Of a stretch of 64,000 nt of DNA, positions 49,130-62,053 are shown piece by piece. The DNA lies in the NCBI GenBank assembly GCA_947458875.1, contig CANGZD010000001.1:161498-225497 (forward strand), in the 5' to 3' direction. The position numbers and the translations under genes are program-made. The DNA is from Sphingobacteriaceae bacterium (GTDB taxonomy: Bacteria > Bacteroidota > Bacteroidia > Sphingobacteriales > Sphingobacteriaceae). The notes below the pieces were generated by a model. The model searched no databases. It saw only the letters and a program-made list of their open reading frames with translations, and had not been told where the DNA came from. Within the stretch, counting starts at the first letter, position 1, and every line of letters starts with the position of its first letter.

Positions 49130-49175
49130 GTGTTCAAAGCTTCATTATACAGGTCTATGCTAAGCGGGTAATTGA

Positions 49176-49183
49176 TATATTTG
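49176..49183 (+). promoter_or_regulatory. -7 box TATATTTG for M20 dipeptidase
   Basis: TAnnTTTG, 17 nt before ATG 49201. Confidence 0.5.
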
Positions 49184-49200
49184 TACTAAATTTTCAGACC

Positions 49201-50571
49201 ATGCAAGAGATCAAAAAATATGTAGCCGATCATAAACAACGCTTTTTAGACGAGTTGTTCGAATTGTTGCGATTCCCATCCGTTAGTGCCGATCCTCAAT
49301 ACAAAAATGAGGTTTTGAAAACGGCTGTTTTTGTTGCGCAAAAATTAATAGATGCTGGTGCCGATAAAGTAGAGGTTTGCCCAACTGCCGGTTATCCGAT
49401 TGTTTATGGTGAAAAGATCATCGACCCTGCAAAACCGACTGTTTTGGTGTATGGTCACTACGATGTTCAACCTGCAGATCCTTTGGAATTGTGGCATACG
49501 CCCCCTTTTGAACCGACCATCCGTGAGGAGAAAATCTATGCACGAGGTGCTTGTGATGACAAGGGGCAATTTTACATGCATGTAAAAGCTTTTGAGCTGA
49601 TGATGCAGACTAATGGCCTGCCTTGTAATATTAAATTTATGATAGAAGGAGAGGAAGAAGTAGGTTCCAATAACCTGGGCACATTCGTGCAACAAAATAA
49701 AGAGCGTTTGAAATCTGATGTGGTATTGATCTCTGATACCGCCATGATCAGCATGGAAAACCCCTCTCTCGAGACCGGTTTACGTGGACTATCGTATGTA
49801 GAAGTGGAAGTGACCGGACCTAACCGGGATCTGCACTCGGGTGTGTACGGCGGGGCTGTGGCTAATCCTGCCACAATTCTGGCTAAAATGATTGCATCTT
49901 TACACGATGAGAATAACCATATCGCCATCCCCGGTTTTTATGACGATGTAGTAGAATTGACCGCTGCAGAGCGTGAAGCCTTAAATAAAGCACCTTTTGA
50001 TATTGGAGAATACAAAACTGATTTGGGTGTAGATGAAGTTTGGGGCGAAAAAGGCTTCACTACTTTAGAACGTACCGGTACCCGTCCAACTTTAGAAGTA
50101 AACGGAATTTGGGGTGGTTACATTGGCGAAGGTGCCAAAACGGTATTGCCTTCCAAAGCATCAGCTAAAATATCCATGCGCCTGGTTCCTAATCAGCAAT
50201 CTGATAAAATCACCAAATTGTTCAAGGATCATTTCGAAAAAATTGCTCCCAAATATGTAAAAGTAAAGGTGACACCTCACCATGGTGGCGAGCCGGTGGT
50301 GACTCCAACCGACAGCGTGGCATATCGTGCTGCACAAAAAGCTATTGCCGAATCATTCGGAAAAGAACCTATTCCAACCCGTGGCGGAGGCAGCATTCCT
50401 ATTGTGGCTTTATTCGAAAAAGAACTAGGTATTAAAACTGTTCTAATGGGATTTGGCTTGGATAGTGATAATCTGCACTCGCCAAATGAAAAATACGATA
50501 TTGCTAATTATTACAAAGGCATCGAAACCATTCCTTTGTTTCATAAATATTTTGCCGAACTGAGCAGATAG
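49201..50571 (+). CDS. M20 family dipeptidase
   Basis: VLVYGHYDVQPADPLELWHTPPFEP, ARGACDDKGQFYMH, EGEEEVGSNNL. Confidence 0.93.
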   Translation: MQEIKKYVADHKQRFLDELFELLRFPSVSADPQYKNEVLKTAVFVAQKLIDAGADKVEVCPTAGYPIVYGEKIIDPAKPTVLVYGHYDVQPADPLELWHTPPFEPTIREEKIYARGACDDKGQFYMHVKAFELMMQTNGLPCNIKFMIEGEEEVGSNNLGTFVQQNKERLKSDVVLISDTAMISMENPSLETGLRGLSYVEVEVTGPNRDLHSGVYGGAVANPATILAKMIASLHDENNHIAIPGFYDDVVELTAAEREALNKAPFDIGEYKTDLGVDEVWGEKGFTTLERTGTRPTLEVNGIWGGYIGEGAKTVLPSKASAKISMRLVPNQQSDKITKLFKDHFEKIAPKYVKVKVTPHHGGEPVVTPTDSVAYRAAQKAIAESFGKEPIPTRGGGSIPIVALFEKELGIKTVLMGFGLDSDNLHSPNEKYDIANYYKGIETIPLFHKYFAELSR

Positions 50572-50583
50572 TTCTCAGTTCGG

Positions 50584-50649
50584 AGTTTGGAGCTGTGAGT
50601 CGTTAAGTTTATCCCATGACTCCAAACTTCAAACTCATAACTCCAAACT
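50584..50649. repeat. Intergenic inverted repeat AGTTTGGAGCTGTGAGT...ACTCATAACTCCAAACT
   Basis: 17-nt arms, 15/17 complementary, with internal ACTCCAAACT-like submotifs. Confidence 0.7.
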
Positions 50650-50652
50650 AAA

Positions 50653-52656
50653 ATGCCCAACGCCCTCCAACACGAAACTTCTCCTTATTTGTTGCAGCAT
50701 GCCAACAATCCGGTGAATTGGTACCCTTGGGGAGAAGAAGCCCTGGCCAAAGCCAAGGCAGAAAACAAGTTGATTTTGGTGAGCATTGGTTATTCTGCCT
50801 GCCATTGGTGCCATGTAATGGAACATGAAAGTTTTGAGGATGAGGCGGTGGCGGAAATCATGAACCAGCACTTTGTTTGCATTAAAATTGATCGTGAAGA
50901 GCGCCCTGATATCGACCAGATCTATATGTATGCGGTTCAGTTGATGACCGGCAGCGGAGGTTGGCCCTTAAATTGTATTTGTCTGCCCGATCAGCGTCCG
51001 ATTTATGGCGGTACCTATTTCCGTAAAGAGGACTGGAAAAAATTGCTGCTTAATTTGGCCGCATTTTGGGAGCAAAAACCCACCGAAGCTGAAGATTACG
51101 CTTTAAAACTAACCGAGGGCATCCGCGAAAGCGAAAAAATCACTTTTTTGCCTCATGAAACTGATTATTCGCTGGAAGATTTGAAAGCGATTTACCAACC
51201 CTGGACTACTTATTTTGACTGGAAGGAAGGAGGTTATAATCGAGCACCTAAATTTCCTTTACCCAATAATTGGTCATTTCTTTTGCGCTACGCACACCTC
51301 ATGAAAGATGAGCAAGCCGATGCCATTACCCATTTTACGCTTCAGAAAATGGCTTTTGGAGGAATCTATGATCATATTGCTGGCGGGTTTGCCAGGTATT
51401 CGGTTGATGAGCGCTGGCACGTACCTCACTTTGAAAAAATGTTGTATGATAATGCCCAATTGGTGAGTCTCTATACGGAAGCATATCAACATGAGGCTCA
51501 AGATTTGTACCAACAAGTGGTGAATGAGACCTTGGCTTGGGTAAAACGGGAAATGACAGCTGATAATGGAGGTTTTTATTCGGCTTTAGATGCCGACAGT
51601 GAAGGGGTAGAGGGCAAGTTTTATACATTTACTAAAGAGGAAATCGACCAGCTACTTGTAGCCGATGCAGCCATTTTTAACAGTTATTACAACCTAAGCG
51701 ATTCGGGCAACTGGGAAGAAGAGCATACCAATGTATTATTCAGGAAATTGAAGGATGCAGAACTGGCGAAACAGTTCGGTATATCTGTAGAAGAATTGAT
51801 TGAAGTAATTAACAGATCAAAAGAACAGGTTTTTCAATACCGTGAACAGCGGGTTAAACCGGGCTTGGATGATAAAATTTTAGCCTCGTGGAATGGTATG
51901 ATGCTGAAGGCCTATTCCGATGCTTATCGTGTATTTGGAAACGAGGATTTTTTAGATTCAGCCACAAAAAATGCAAGTTTTTTACTGCAAAACATGTGCG
52001 GTTCGGATGGGGCGCTTTTCAGGAACTTCAAGGCCGGAAGATCGACTATTCCAGCCTTTCTAGACGATTACGCTTTGGTAGCGGAAGGCCTCATCTCCTT
52101 ATACGAGGCAAGTTTTGAAGAAAAATGGCTTCAGAAAGCAAAACTATTGACTGATTATGCTATAGAACACTTTGTGGATGAGGCCTCGGGCATGTTTTTC
52201 TACACCTCCGATCGGGCTGAAGCTTTGATTGCCCGAAAACAGGAGATCATGGATAATGTGATTCCCGCTTCTAATTCCGTAATGGCACATGTACTGATGA
52301 AATTGGGGTATTTGTTCGATCAATCGGCTTACTCGGATCGTGCAGCACAAATGCTCCGAAATGTGCATCCAAAAATCAAATGCTATGGTTCGGCTTATTC
52401 TAATTGGGCCAATCTGCTCTTAAATCAGGTATTTGGCTATAACGAAATTGCCATTACTGGGGTAGATTTCAAGCAAAAAAGGGTAGAATTAGATCGATAT
52501 TACATTCCTAATAAAATTTTGTTGGGAGGAAGCGCAGGAAGCTTACCTTTGCTGCAGGATAAATGGGGCGATGAAACCAGAATTTTTGTTTGCCGTAATA
52601 AAACCTGCCAGCTTCCGGTAATGCAAGTTTCCGAAGCATTGAAACAAATTCAATAA
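50653..52656 (+). CDS. Thioredoxin domain-containing protein (DUF255/YyaL/SSP411-like)
   Basis: [49 protein letters not shown]. Confidence 0.93.
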   Translation: MPNALQHETSPYLLQHANNPVNWYPWGEEALAKAKAENKLILVSIGYSACHWCHVMEHESFEDEAVAEIMNQHFVCIKIDREERPDIDQIYMYAVQLMTGSGGWPLNCICLPDQRPIYGGTYFRKEDWKKLLLNLAAFWEQKPTEAEDYALKLTEGIRESEKITFLPHETDYSLEDLKAIYQPWTTYFDWKEGGYNRAPKFPLPNNWSFLLRYAHLMKDEQADAITHFTLQKMAFGGIYDHIAGGFARYSVDERWHVPHFEKMLYDNAQLVSLYTEAYQHEAQDLYQQVVNETLAWVKREMTADNGGFYSALDADSEGVEGKFYTFTKEEIDQLLVADAAIFNSYYNLSDSGNWEEEHTNVLFRKLKDAELAKQFGISVEELIEVINRSKEQVFQYREQRVKPGLDDKILASWNGMMLKAYSDAYRVFGNEDFLDSATKNASFLLQNMCGSDGALFRNFKAGRSTIPAFLDDYALVAEGLISLYEASFEEKWLQKAKLLTDYAIEHFVDEASGMFFYTSDRAEALIARKQEIMDNVIPASNSVMAHVLMKLGYLFDQSAYSDRAAQMLRNVHPKIKCYGSAYSNWANLLLNQVFGYNEIAITGVDFKQKRVELDRYYIPNKILLGGSAGSLPLLQDKWGDETRIFVCRNKTCQLPVMQVSEALKQIQ

Positions 52657-52684
52657 CCGAGGTACTGCCTCCAAATTTTTTAAA

Positions 52685-53182
52685 ATGAATATTAAACCCA
52701 ACACCGTAGTTGCCCTTACCTACGATTTACACACCAAAAAAGACGGCGAAAAAGTTTTTGTAGAAAAAGCCACCGAAGAAAATCCATTGATATTTTTATT
52801 CGGAGTGGGTATGATGCTCCCTAAGTTTGAAGAAAACTTAGCAGGCCTTGCTGCCGGTGCAACTTACGATTTTGAATTAGTAGCTGCCGACGCCTATGGC
52901 GAAAAAGATGCCACTGCCATTACCGATCTGCCAATAGACATGTTTGGCGATATGGAAAAGCCAGCGATTGATACCATTTTGCCGCTTCAGGATAACCAGG
53001 GTAATCAATTCAGAGCACGTGTTACTGCTGTTTCTGAAACTGCGATTACAGTAGATCTGAACCACCCGATGGCTGGCCAAGATTTACATTTTACCGGTAC
53101 CATCATTAAAGTTCGTGAAGCTACCGCCGATGAACTGGCTCATGGGCATGCACATGGAATTGACGGCCACGCCGGTCACTAA
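52685..53182 (+). CDS. FKBP-type peptidyl-prolyl isomerase (SlyD-like)
   Basis: VALTYDLHTKKDGEKVFVEKATEENPLIFLFGVGMMLPKFEENLAGLAAG, VDLNHPMAGQDLHF, His-rich tail. Confidence 0.9.
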   Translation: MNIKPNTVVALTYDLHTKKDGEKVFVEKATEENPLIFLFGVGMMLPKFEENLAGLAAGATYDFELVAADAYGEKDATAITDLPIDMFGDMEKPAIDTILPLQDNQGNQFRARVTAVSETAITVDLNHPMAGQDLHFTGTIIKVREATADELAHGHAHGIDGHAGH

Positions 53183-53202
53183 TTGCCGAAATTATACTTC
53201 AT

Positions 53203-53232
53203 AAAAAAGCCCCGAATTTTCGGGGCTTTTTT
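53203..53232. terminator. Bidirectional terminator between slyD-like and ABC-F genes
   Basis: AAAAAAGCCCCGAATTTTCGGGGCTTTTTT. Confidence 0.85.
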
Positions 53233-53250
53233 GTTTAATGATACAGCAGC

Positions 53251-55738
<2,488 letters not shown>

Positions 55739-55743
55739 GCTTG

Positions 55744-56652
55744 TTATTCGGTTTTACTCACAGGTGTTGTTGGATTGATGCCTTTATCTGCCCAGGTTCT
55801 GAGTCTCCGGGTTAGGGCCGTTCGCTTATTGCTGAAAGTTATATCGGTATCCCATACTTCGTATTCAATATTTTTTCGAACGCTTAATTTCTTCAAATAA
55901 TCGTTAGCCTCGTGCTCATCAATCATTAGGACGGGTTTATTGCTCTTTTTCAGCAATTCTTCGAGGTTATATTGGTTTACATTTGTTGCCATCTCCATTA
56001 AAAACTCATCGGGATTGATATTCAGCATGCCCAGTGTGGCCAGGTATTCTTTCATGCTGATGAGATTGCTGGTCCCCTCCGAATTTTTAATCACGCGATA
56101 GGGATTGAACAAGGATAAGGTGGCAACGCCCTTCACTTTGGGGTGCGCCAATCCGGCGATGAGCCCAATGGCACCACCCGTGTTGTGCCCAAAAATGGCA
56201 ATTTTAGCAGTGTCTATCCTAAGTCGGTTTGAATTTTGTTCCGAACTGATATAATCTATCACAGCCTTGGTATCGGCAATATTGTTTTCAAAAGTGAATT
56301 TTCCTTTACTTCCCCAGCTTCCTCTGAAATCGAAATAAACCACATTATAACCAACTTTTCTCAGGTTTTGTGCCAAATCCAGGTTTCGTTCGTTGCCGGG
56401 GTTACCATGGATAAACACAAGGGTGGGATGTGGTCCAGCACCGTTGGCGATGTAAACAAATCCATATATTTTAACATCACCAGATGGAATTTGTAATTCT
56501 TCCATACCGGCCGGAAAATCTTTGTCCTGCTCAAAATCATTCACCAGGTAGCTGTCTGATTTCTTAATGGTGGTTTTGGTTTTGGAGCGGCAAGCCATCA
56601 CCAGCATACTGATGGATAGTAGAAAACTAAAAGCCAGAATGTATTTCCTCAT
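55744..56652 (-). CDS. Alpha/beta hydrolase
   Basis: Lipobox VMAC; TLVFIHGNPGNERN, IFGHNTGGAIGLIAG (nucleophile position Asn-flanked, see findings). Confidence 0.8.
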   Translation of the reverse strand: MRKYILAFSFLLSISMLVMACRSKTKTTIKKSDSYLVNDFEQDKDFPAGMEELQIPSGDVKIYGFVYIANGAGPHPTLVFIHGNPGNERNLDLAQNLRKVGYNVVYFDFRGSWGSKGKFTFENNIADTKAVIDYISSEQNSNRLRIDTAKIAIFGHNTGGAIGLIAGLAHPKVKGVATLSLFNPYRVIKNSEGTSNLISMKEYLATLGMLNINPDEFLMEMATNVNQYNLEELLKKSNKPVLMIDEHEANDYLKKLSVRKNIEYEVWDTDITFSNKRTALTRRLRTWADKGINPTTPVSKTE

Positions 56653-56726
56653 AATTTTATCTTCATCAATTTACAGATTTTATGAATATGTTCTGCTTTT
56701 GTTTCAGCTCTTCTCATTTTTGATTT

Positions 56727-56762
56727 AAAAAAGCCCCGATTGTTACATCCAGGGCTTTTTGG
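56727..56762. terminator. Bidirectional terminator between alpha/beta hydrolase and clpB
   Basis: AAAAAAGCCCCGATTGTTACATCCAGGGCTTTTTGG. Confidence 0.65.
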
Positions 56763-56768
56763 TTTGTT

Positions 56769-59366
56769 TTATGAATTGGTATTCAGAAACACAAACTGAT
56801 TTTCGAAGACATCTAATTTGATCTTGGCCTCCTTGTCAACTTTACCGGCTAAAATATCTTTCGATAATTCGTTTAGGATGCGTTTTTGAATGACCCGTTT
56901 AAGCGGTCGGGCACCAAACTGCGGATCGTAACCCAGTTGTGCCAGCCAGTCTAATGCTTCATCGCTGGCTTCGAGACTGATACCCATCTCTTCCAGGGTT
57001 TGTTGTACCTGTTTGAATTGAAGTTTAACAATATCTTTCAGTTCTTCACGACTTAAAGGCGTAAACATGATCAATTCGTCTATTCGGTTCAAAAACTCCG
57101 GACGGATGGTCTGTTTCAATAACTCAAACAGTTGATTTTTAGTTTTGGCCACCACTTCTTCACGATTCAATTCAGTCAGCTCTTTAAAGTTATCATGAAT
57201 TAAATGCGACCCGATATTGGAAGTCATGATGATGATGGTATTTTTGAAATTGACCAATCTGCCCTTATTATCCGTCAAGCGGCCATCATCCAATACCTGT
57301 AAAAGAATATTGAATACATCCGGATGCGCTTTTTCAATCTCATCCAGCAAAATCACCGAATAGGGTTTACGGCGAACGGCTTCGGTCAGCTGACCGCCTT
57401 CATCGTAACCCACGTATCCCGGAGGCGCTCCAATCAATCGTGAAACCGCATGGCGCTCCTGGTATTCGCTCATATCGATGCGAACCATGGCCGAATCATC
57501 ATTAAAAAGGAATTCTGCCAGCGCTTTGGCCAGTTCGGTTTTACCAACTCCGGTAGTTCCCAGAAAAATAAAGGAACCAATGGGTTTACGCTTATCGTGT
57601 AAACCGGCTCTCGAACGGCGAATGGCATCAGAAATAGCTTCAATGGCTTCATGCTGCCCGGCAACACGTTTGTGCAATTCTTCTTCCAGGTTTAACAGCT
57701 TTTCCCGTTCGCTCTGGATCATTTTAGTAACCGGGATGCCGGTCCAGCGACTCACCACACCTGCGATGTCTTCAGAACTGACTTCTTCTTTCAGCATGCG
57801 GCTATCGCTTTGGTTATTCTCCAACTCCTTCTTTAATTTTTCCACTTCATCTTGTGCTTCCTTAATCTTTCCGTAACGAATCTCAGCTACCTTGCCATAA
57901 TCTCCGGCACGCTCCGCCTGATTGGCTTCCAGTTTATAATTTTCAATTTGTTCAATTTTAGCATTGATACCGTCCACTAGGTCTTTTTCTCCTTGCCAGC
58001 GTGCTTTGAGGGCATCTCTGTCGGAAGAGAGATTGGCTATTTCTTCGCTCAGCTCTTTTACTTTTTTCTCATCATTTTCCCGTTTGATGGCTTCACGTTC
58101 AATTTCCAATTGCATAATTCTCCTTTCCAGCTCATCCACTGCTTCAGGAACAGAATCCATCTCTAAACGGAGTTTAGAGGCAGCCTCGTCCATCAAGTCG
58201 ATGGCCTTATCGGGCAAGAAACGGTCAGAAATATAGCGTTGAGAAAGTTCAACAGCAGCAATGATGGCTTCGTCTTTGATACGCACTTTATGATGCGTTT
58301 CGTAACGCTCTTTCAAACCTCGTAGAATGGAGATGGCATCTTGCGTATCCGGCTCATCCACCATCACTTTTTGGAAACGACGTTCTAAGGCTTTATCCTT
58401 TTCCAGATATTTCTGGTATTCGTTTAGTGTGGTGGCTCCAATGGCTCTTAACTCACCACGTGCCAGCGCAGGTTTCAGGATATTGGCAGCATCCATGGCG
58501 CCTTCTCCGCCGCCGGCGCCCACCAGCGTATGGATCTCATCAATGAATAAAATGATTTCTCCATCACTTTGGCTTACTTCTTTTACCACAGCTTTCAAAC
58601 GTTCTTCAAATTCACCTTTATATTTTGCTCCCGCGATGAGTGCGCCCATATCTAAAGAGAAAACGATTTTGGTCTTAAGGTTTTCGGGCACGTCGCCTTT
58701 GATGATCCTGAAAGCAATACCCTCAGCAATGGCGGTCTTACCCACACCCGGCTCACCGATCAGTATCGGGTTGTTTTTAGTACGGCGGGACAGAATTTGT
58801 ATCACCCGTCTGATTTCTTCGTCACGGCCAACCACCGGGTCGAGTTTGCCCGATTCTGCAAACTCATTAAGGTTGCGGGCATATTTATTCAAGGCGTTGT
58901 AGGTAGCCTCTGCATTTGGATCGCTCACCCTGCTGTCACCACGGAGTTCTGTGATGGCTTTTTTCAGGTCTTTCTCATTTACTCCATCATCCTTTAACAA
59001 AGCGGAGGTCTTATCGCCGGCATTTAAAATACCGAGCAGTAAATGTTCTACGGCTACAAAATCGTCCTTAAATTCTTTCAGATAGCTCTGAGCTTTCTGC
59101 AGACTTGCATTAGCCGAAGAAGATAAATACACATTGCTGCCGCTTACTTTAGGAAAGGACTGAATTTGCTCATCCAGATTCGTATTTAAACGATTTAGGT
59201 TTACATTCAGTTTTTTTAATAAATAGCTAATCACGTTTTCGTCAACCAATAACAAGCCTTTGAGTAAGTGTGCATTTTCTATGGCTTGTTGCTGATTACC
59301 TATAGTAACTTCAGAAGCTTTTTGAATGGCTTCCTGTGCTTTGATGGTGAAATTGTTCAGATTCAT
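56769..59366 (-). CDS. clpB: ATP-dependent chaperone ClpB
   Basis: Clp N-domain, [34 protein letters not shown], middle coiled-coil. Confidence 0.97.
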   Translation of the reverse strand: MNLNNFTIKAQEAIQKASEVTIGNQQQAIENAHLLKGLLLVDENVISYLLKKLNVNLNRLNTNLDEQIQSFPKVSGSNVYLSSSANASLQKAQSYLKEFKDDFVAVEHLLLGILNAGDKTSALLKDDGVNEKDLKKAITELRGDSRVSDPNAEATYNALNKYARNLNEFAESGKLDPVVGRDEEIRRVIQILSRRTKNNPILIGEPGVGKTAIAEGIAFRIIKGDVPENLKTKIVFSLDMGALIAGAKYKGEFEERLKAVVKEVSQSDGEIILFIDEIHTLVGAGGGEGAMDAANILKPALARGELRAIGATTLNEYQKYLEKDKALERRFQKVMVDEPDTQDAISILRGLKERYETHHKVRIKDEAIIAAVELSQRYISDRFLPDKAIDLMDEAASKLRLEMDSVPEAVDELERRIMQLEIEREAIKRENDEKKVKELSEEIANLSSDRDALKARWQGEKDLVDGINAKIEQIENYKLEANQAERAGDYGKVAEIRYGKIKEAQDEVEKLKKELENNQSDSRMLKEEVSSEDIAGVVSRWTGIPVTKMIQSEREKLLNLEEELHKRVAGQHEAIEAISDAIRRSRAGLHDKRKPIGSFIFLGTTGVGKTELAKALAEFLFNDDSAMVRIDMSEYQERHAVSRLIGAPPGYVGYDEGGQLTEAVRRKPYSVILLDEIEKAHPDVFNILLQVLDDGRLTDNKGRLVNFKNTIIIMTSNIGSHLIHDNFKELTELNREEVVAKTKNQLFELLKQTIRPEFLNRIDELIMFTPLSREELKDIVKLQFKQVQQTLEEMGISLEASDEALDWLAQLGYDPQFGARPLKRVIQKRILNELSKDILAGKVDKEAKIKLDVFENQFVFLNTNS

Positions 59367-59569
59367 GCTAATTGCTTATCAAATTATTGTCCAGCAGCTA
59401 GCAAACGCTCAAAATCGGAATTTGTGTCGGGCGAAAAGAATAAAAACAGACGAAATGGCTGTTTTTTAGTGATTTAGCCTGTTAAAATTGCAGTTAGCAG
59501 CAAACTGAGCTACTAACCCAAACATAGCTAGCATCTGCTTGTTATATGCAATGTTAATAATTCAATAAG

Positions 59570-60349
59570 ATGGACATGCATAAACTTTTATTAATTGTTT
59601 TCTTAAACCTGCTGGCTGCTTGCACCGCTAAAAAAGCTTCAATTGCACAAAAAGAGCAAAAGGTAGATGCGCTGTGTTATTACTTTACTAACCAGCGTGA
59701 TACCGTGACCATGCGCATATTTATTAAAAATAATAGCAAGGTGATTGGAGATTACACTTATTTATCCGGATTAAGAATTTCTTCGGGGACCTTGGATGGA
59801 ACTTTAAAAGGGGATAGCATCAAAGCTTTATGGATTTATCAGTTGGGTGGGATAAAAACTAACGAAATGTTAAAATTTCATTTTAATCGAACTACTGAAC
59901 AACTGATCCAGTTGGGGACTTATCCGAGTGATGCGAGTCCAATGTTAAAAGTAAACTGTGACCAATTGCCTGGACAGATATTGAACAATGATGATAGGGG
60001 TCGCCAGGCTCATCGGGTACTTTGTTTTATGAAATTAGAAGGGGATAAGTTGCAAGATACCATTGCTCTAAAATTGCATATCATGCCAGATAAGCGCATC
60101 ACCGCAGATTACGTGTGGCTCCCCAAGGAAAAGGATGCTAAAATTGGCATTTTAAGTGGAAAATTAGAGGCTGATACCATCAGGGCTACTTACAAATATT
60201 TGCAGGAGGGTGTGGAACAACTGGAATCGCTTATATTCCATTTAAGGTCCGATACAGGTCGCTTGGTATTGCGTGGAAAAAACACCGATTCCATCTCTTT
60301 GAATCGGATGAATTGTGAAAAAATGCCTTCGAGGTTGAGAAGATATTGA
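59570..60349 (+). CDS. Uncharacterised lipoprotein with internal duplication
   Basis: Signal/lipobox LLAAC; two about 85-aa homologous halves. Confidence 0.75.
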   Translation: MDMHKLLLIVFLNLLAACTAKKASIAQKEQKVDALCYYFTNQRDTVTMRIFIKNNSKVIGDYTYLSGLRISSGTLDGTLKGDSIKALWIYQLGGIKTNEMLKFHFNRTTEQLIQLGTYPSDASPMLKVNCDQLPGQILNNDDRGRQAHRVLCFMKLEGDKLQDTIALKLHIMPDKRITADYVWLPKEKDAKIGILSGKLEADTIRATYKYLQEGVEQLESLIFHLRSDTGRLVLRGKNTDSISLNRMNCEKMPSRLRRY

Positions 60350-60372
60350 GAAAGGAAGGCTAAAAGGAGGGC

Positions 60373-60774
60373 TTATGAAAGGATTTCTTTCAACCTGACA
60401 GTTTGATGATCGGCCAATTTTTGAAGTGGTCCGCTTGCCAGCATTTTCATCATCATGTTTAGCTCCGCCGAAATGGTGTGTTTGGCCTCTGTGTTACCGT
60501 TTCCAAGATCTTTCAAAGTCCATTTTAATTCCAGTTCAAATGGTGCTTCCTCCGATGGGACAGCCACAATTTCCTGATTTTCTATTCTAGAATTGATCTT
60601 GATGGCCAATTTTGCCATGTTTTGGATGGTAAACTTGGCTTCATCGGCGGTGGATGACCAATTGTAGATATTGTCTGGCATTAATTGCTGGTGATGGTTC
60701 AAGTCCGATAAAAAAGCATACACATCATTTGTCGCTTTGTTAATCAGCACCGTGCTTTCAATGACAGTATTCAT
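60373..60774 (-). CDS. SRPBCC/START-like family protein
   Basis: TVLINKATNDVYAFLSDLNHHQQLMPDNIYNW. Confidence 0.7.
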   Translation of the reverse strand: MNTVIESTVLINKATNDVYAFLSDLNHHQQLMPDNIYNWSSTADEAKFTIQNMAKLAIKINSRIENQEIVAVPSEEAPFELELKWTLKDLGNGNTEAKHTISAELNMMMKMLASGPLQKLADHQTVRLKEILS

Positions 60775-60786
60775 AAGTTTTAGGGT

Positions 60787-61440
60787 TTATACAGTTTGAT
60801 TAATGCCCCACTCTGCAGGGTTTTCACGCCATTTTTCGAGCATGCTGATCTCTGTTTCAGCAATCATGCGATGTTCGGCAGCATATTCGATGAGCGCCTG
60901 GTAATTAGAAAGCGTAAAGTACGGACATTTGGCTTTTTTGAAATTGGTTTCAGCTTCATCAAACCCGTAGGTGAATATGGCGGCCAGGCCTGCAATCAGG
61001 CAGCCGGCATCACGTAGCGCTTGTACTGCTTGTAAGCTGCTTTTCCCGGTAGAGATCAGGTCTTCAATCACCACCACTCTTTGACCCGCTTTGAATTCGC
61101 CTTCAATTAAGCTTGCGGTTCCATGTTCTTTGGCTTTCGAGCGAACGTAAACGAAAGGTAGTCCCAATTCTTGTGCTACCAACACACCTTGCGGTATACC
61201 TGCCGTGGCTACGCCAGCAATTGCATCTACTGTACCAAATTCTTCTTGTATCAAATTTGATAGTTTCTGACGGATATAGGTTCTAATGGTAGGATGTGAA
61301 AGTGTAATCCGGTTGTCGCAATAAATAGGCGATTTCCAGCCGGAGGCCCAAGTGAAGTGATTATTGGGTTGTAGTTTAATTGCTTTTATTTGTAAAAGGA
61401 ATTCGGCAACTTTCTGCTCAATCTCTCGCTTATTAATCAT
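60787..61440 (-). CDS. pyrE: Orotate phosphoribosyltransferase
   Basis: FTWASGWKSPIYCDNR, VVVIEDLISTGKSSLQAVQALRDAG. Confidence 0.95.
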   Translation of the reverse strand: MINKREIEQKVAEFLLQIKAIKLQPNNHFTWASGWKSPIYCDNRITLSHPTIRTYIRQKLSNLIQEEFGTVDAIAGVATAGIPQGVLVAQELGLPFVYVRSKAKEHGTASLIEGEFKAGQRVVVIEDLISTGKSSLQAVQALRDAGCLIAGLAAIFTYGFDEAETNFKKAKCPYFTLSNYQALIEYAAEHRMIAETEISMLEKWRENPAEWGINQTV

Positions 61441-61444
61441 GGTG

Positions 61445-61452
61445 CAAATGTA
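61445..61452 (-). promoter_or_regulatory. -7 box TACATTTG for pyrE
   Basis: CAAATGTA on plus strand, 4 nt before the pyrE ATG. Confidence 0.45.
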
Positions 61453-62053
61453 TATAATTTATATCAACGAAATAAGGCTGTTTATCACAGAAAATGTGCC
61501 AAATGCTCACAAATCTGGTAAGTTATTGACTAAAAAGGAGTTCGATATTTTTCAGTTTTATGAGCAAGTGAAACTAAGTACCAAAAAAACTGATTATTTT
61601 CTAATTGCTGATCGACCGCATGAGATGTTGAATGAAATTGCAACGAATTTGAAATTTATTGAAGCGGCGGGCGGTTTGGTAAAAAATGATGCTGGAGCTC
61701 ATTTATTTATTTTCAGGAGGGGAAAATGGGATTTACCCAAAGGTAAAATTGATGAAGGTGAATCTCCAGAAATGGCAGCGGTTCGGGAGGTGGAAGAGGA
61801 ATGTGGGGTGCATATTGCCAAGTTGGGTGAGCTGCTTGCTGTTACTTTTCATATCTATCCCACACCAAAAAATCTCGTGCTTAAAAAAACATACTGGTAT
61901 GAGATGGTAGTTGCAGGCAGTCCGGAACTTATTCCCCAAATTGAAGAAGAAATTACCGAGGCAGTATGGTTAAAAACCTCAGAGATGAAAAAGGTAATGG
62001 AGAACAGCTATCTACTGATTTTAGACTTAGTCGCAGAAAAGCTGAACGCCTAG
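61448..62053 (+). CDS. NUDIX hydrolase
   Basis: GKIDEGESPEMAAVREVEEECGV NUDIX box; start ATG 61448 preferred (61439 possible). Confidence 0.9.
   Translation: MYIIYINEIRLFITENVPNAHKSGKLLTKKEFDIFQFYEQVKLSTKKTDYFLIADRPHEMLNEIATNLKFIEAAGGLVKNDAGAHLFIFRRGKWDLPKGKIDEGESPEMAAVREVEEECGVHIAKLGELLAVTFHIYPTPKNLVLKKTYWYEMVVAGSPELIPQIEEEITEAVWLKTSEMKKVMENSYLLILDLVAEKLNA

Noticed and set aside
48978-49163. 61-aa plus-strand ORF MVWLHAKKMKVSS...
   Set aside because: Out of frame with the better-supported 45-aa lipoprotein at 48938-49075 and runs through that gene's terminator
58327-58902. 191-aa plus-strand ORF inside clpB
   Set aside because: Antisense shadow of a strongly conserved clpB reading frame; Ser-rich translation with no domain
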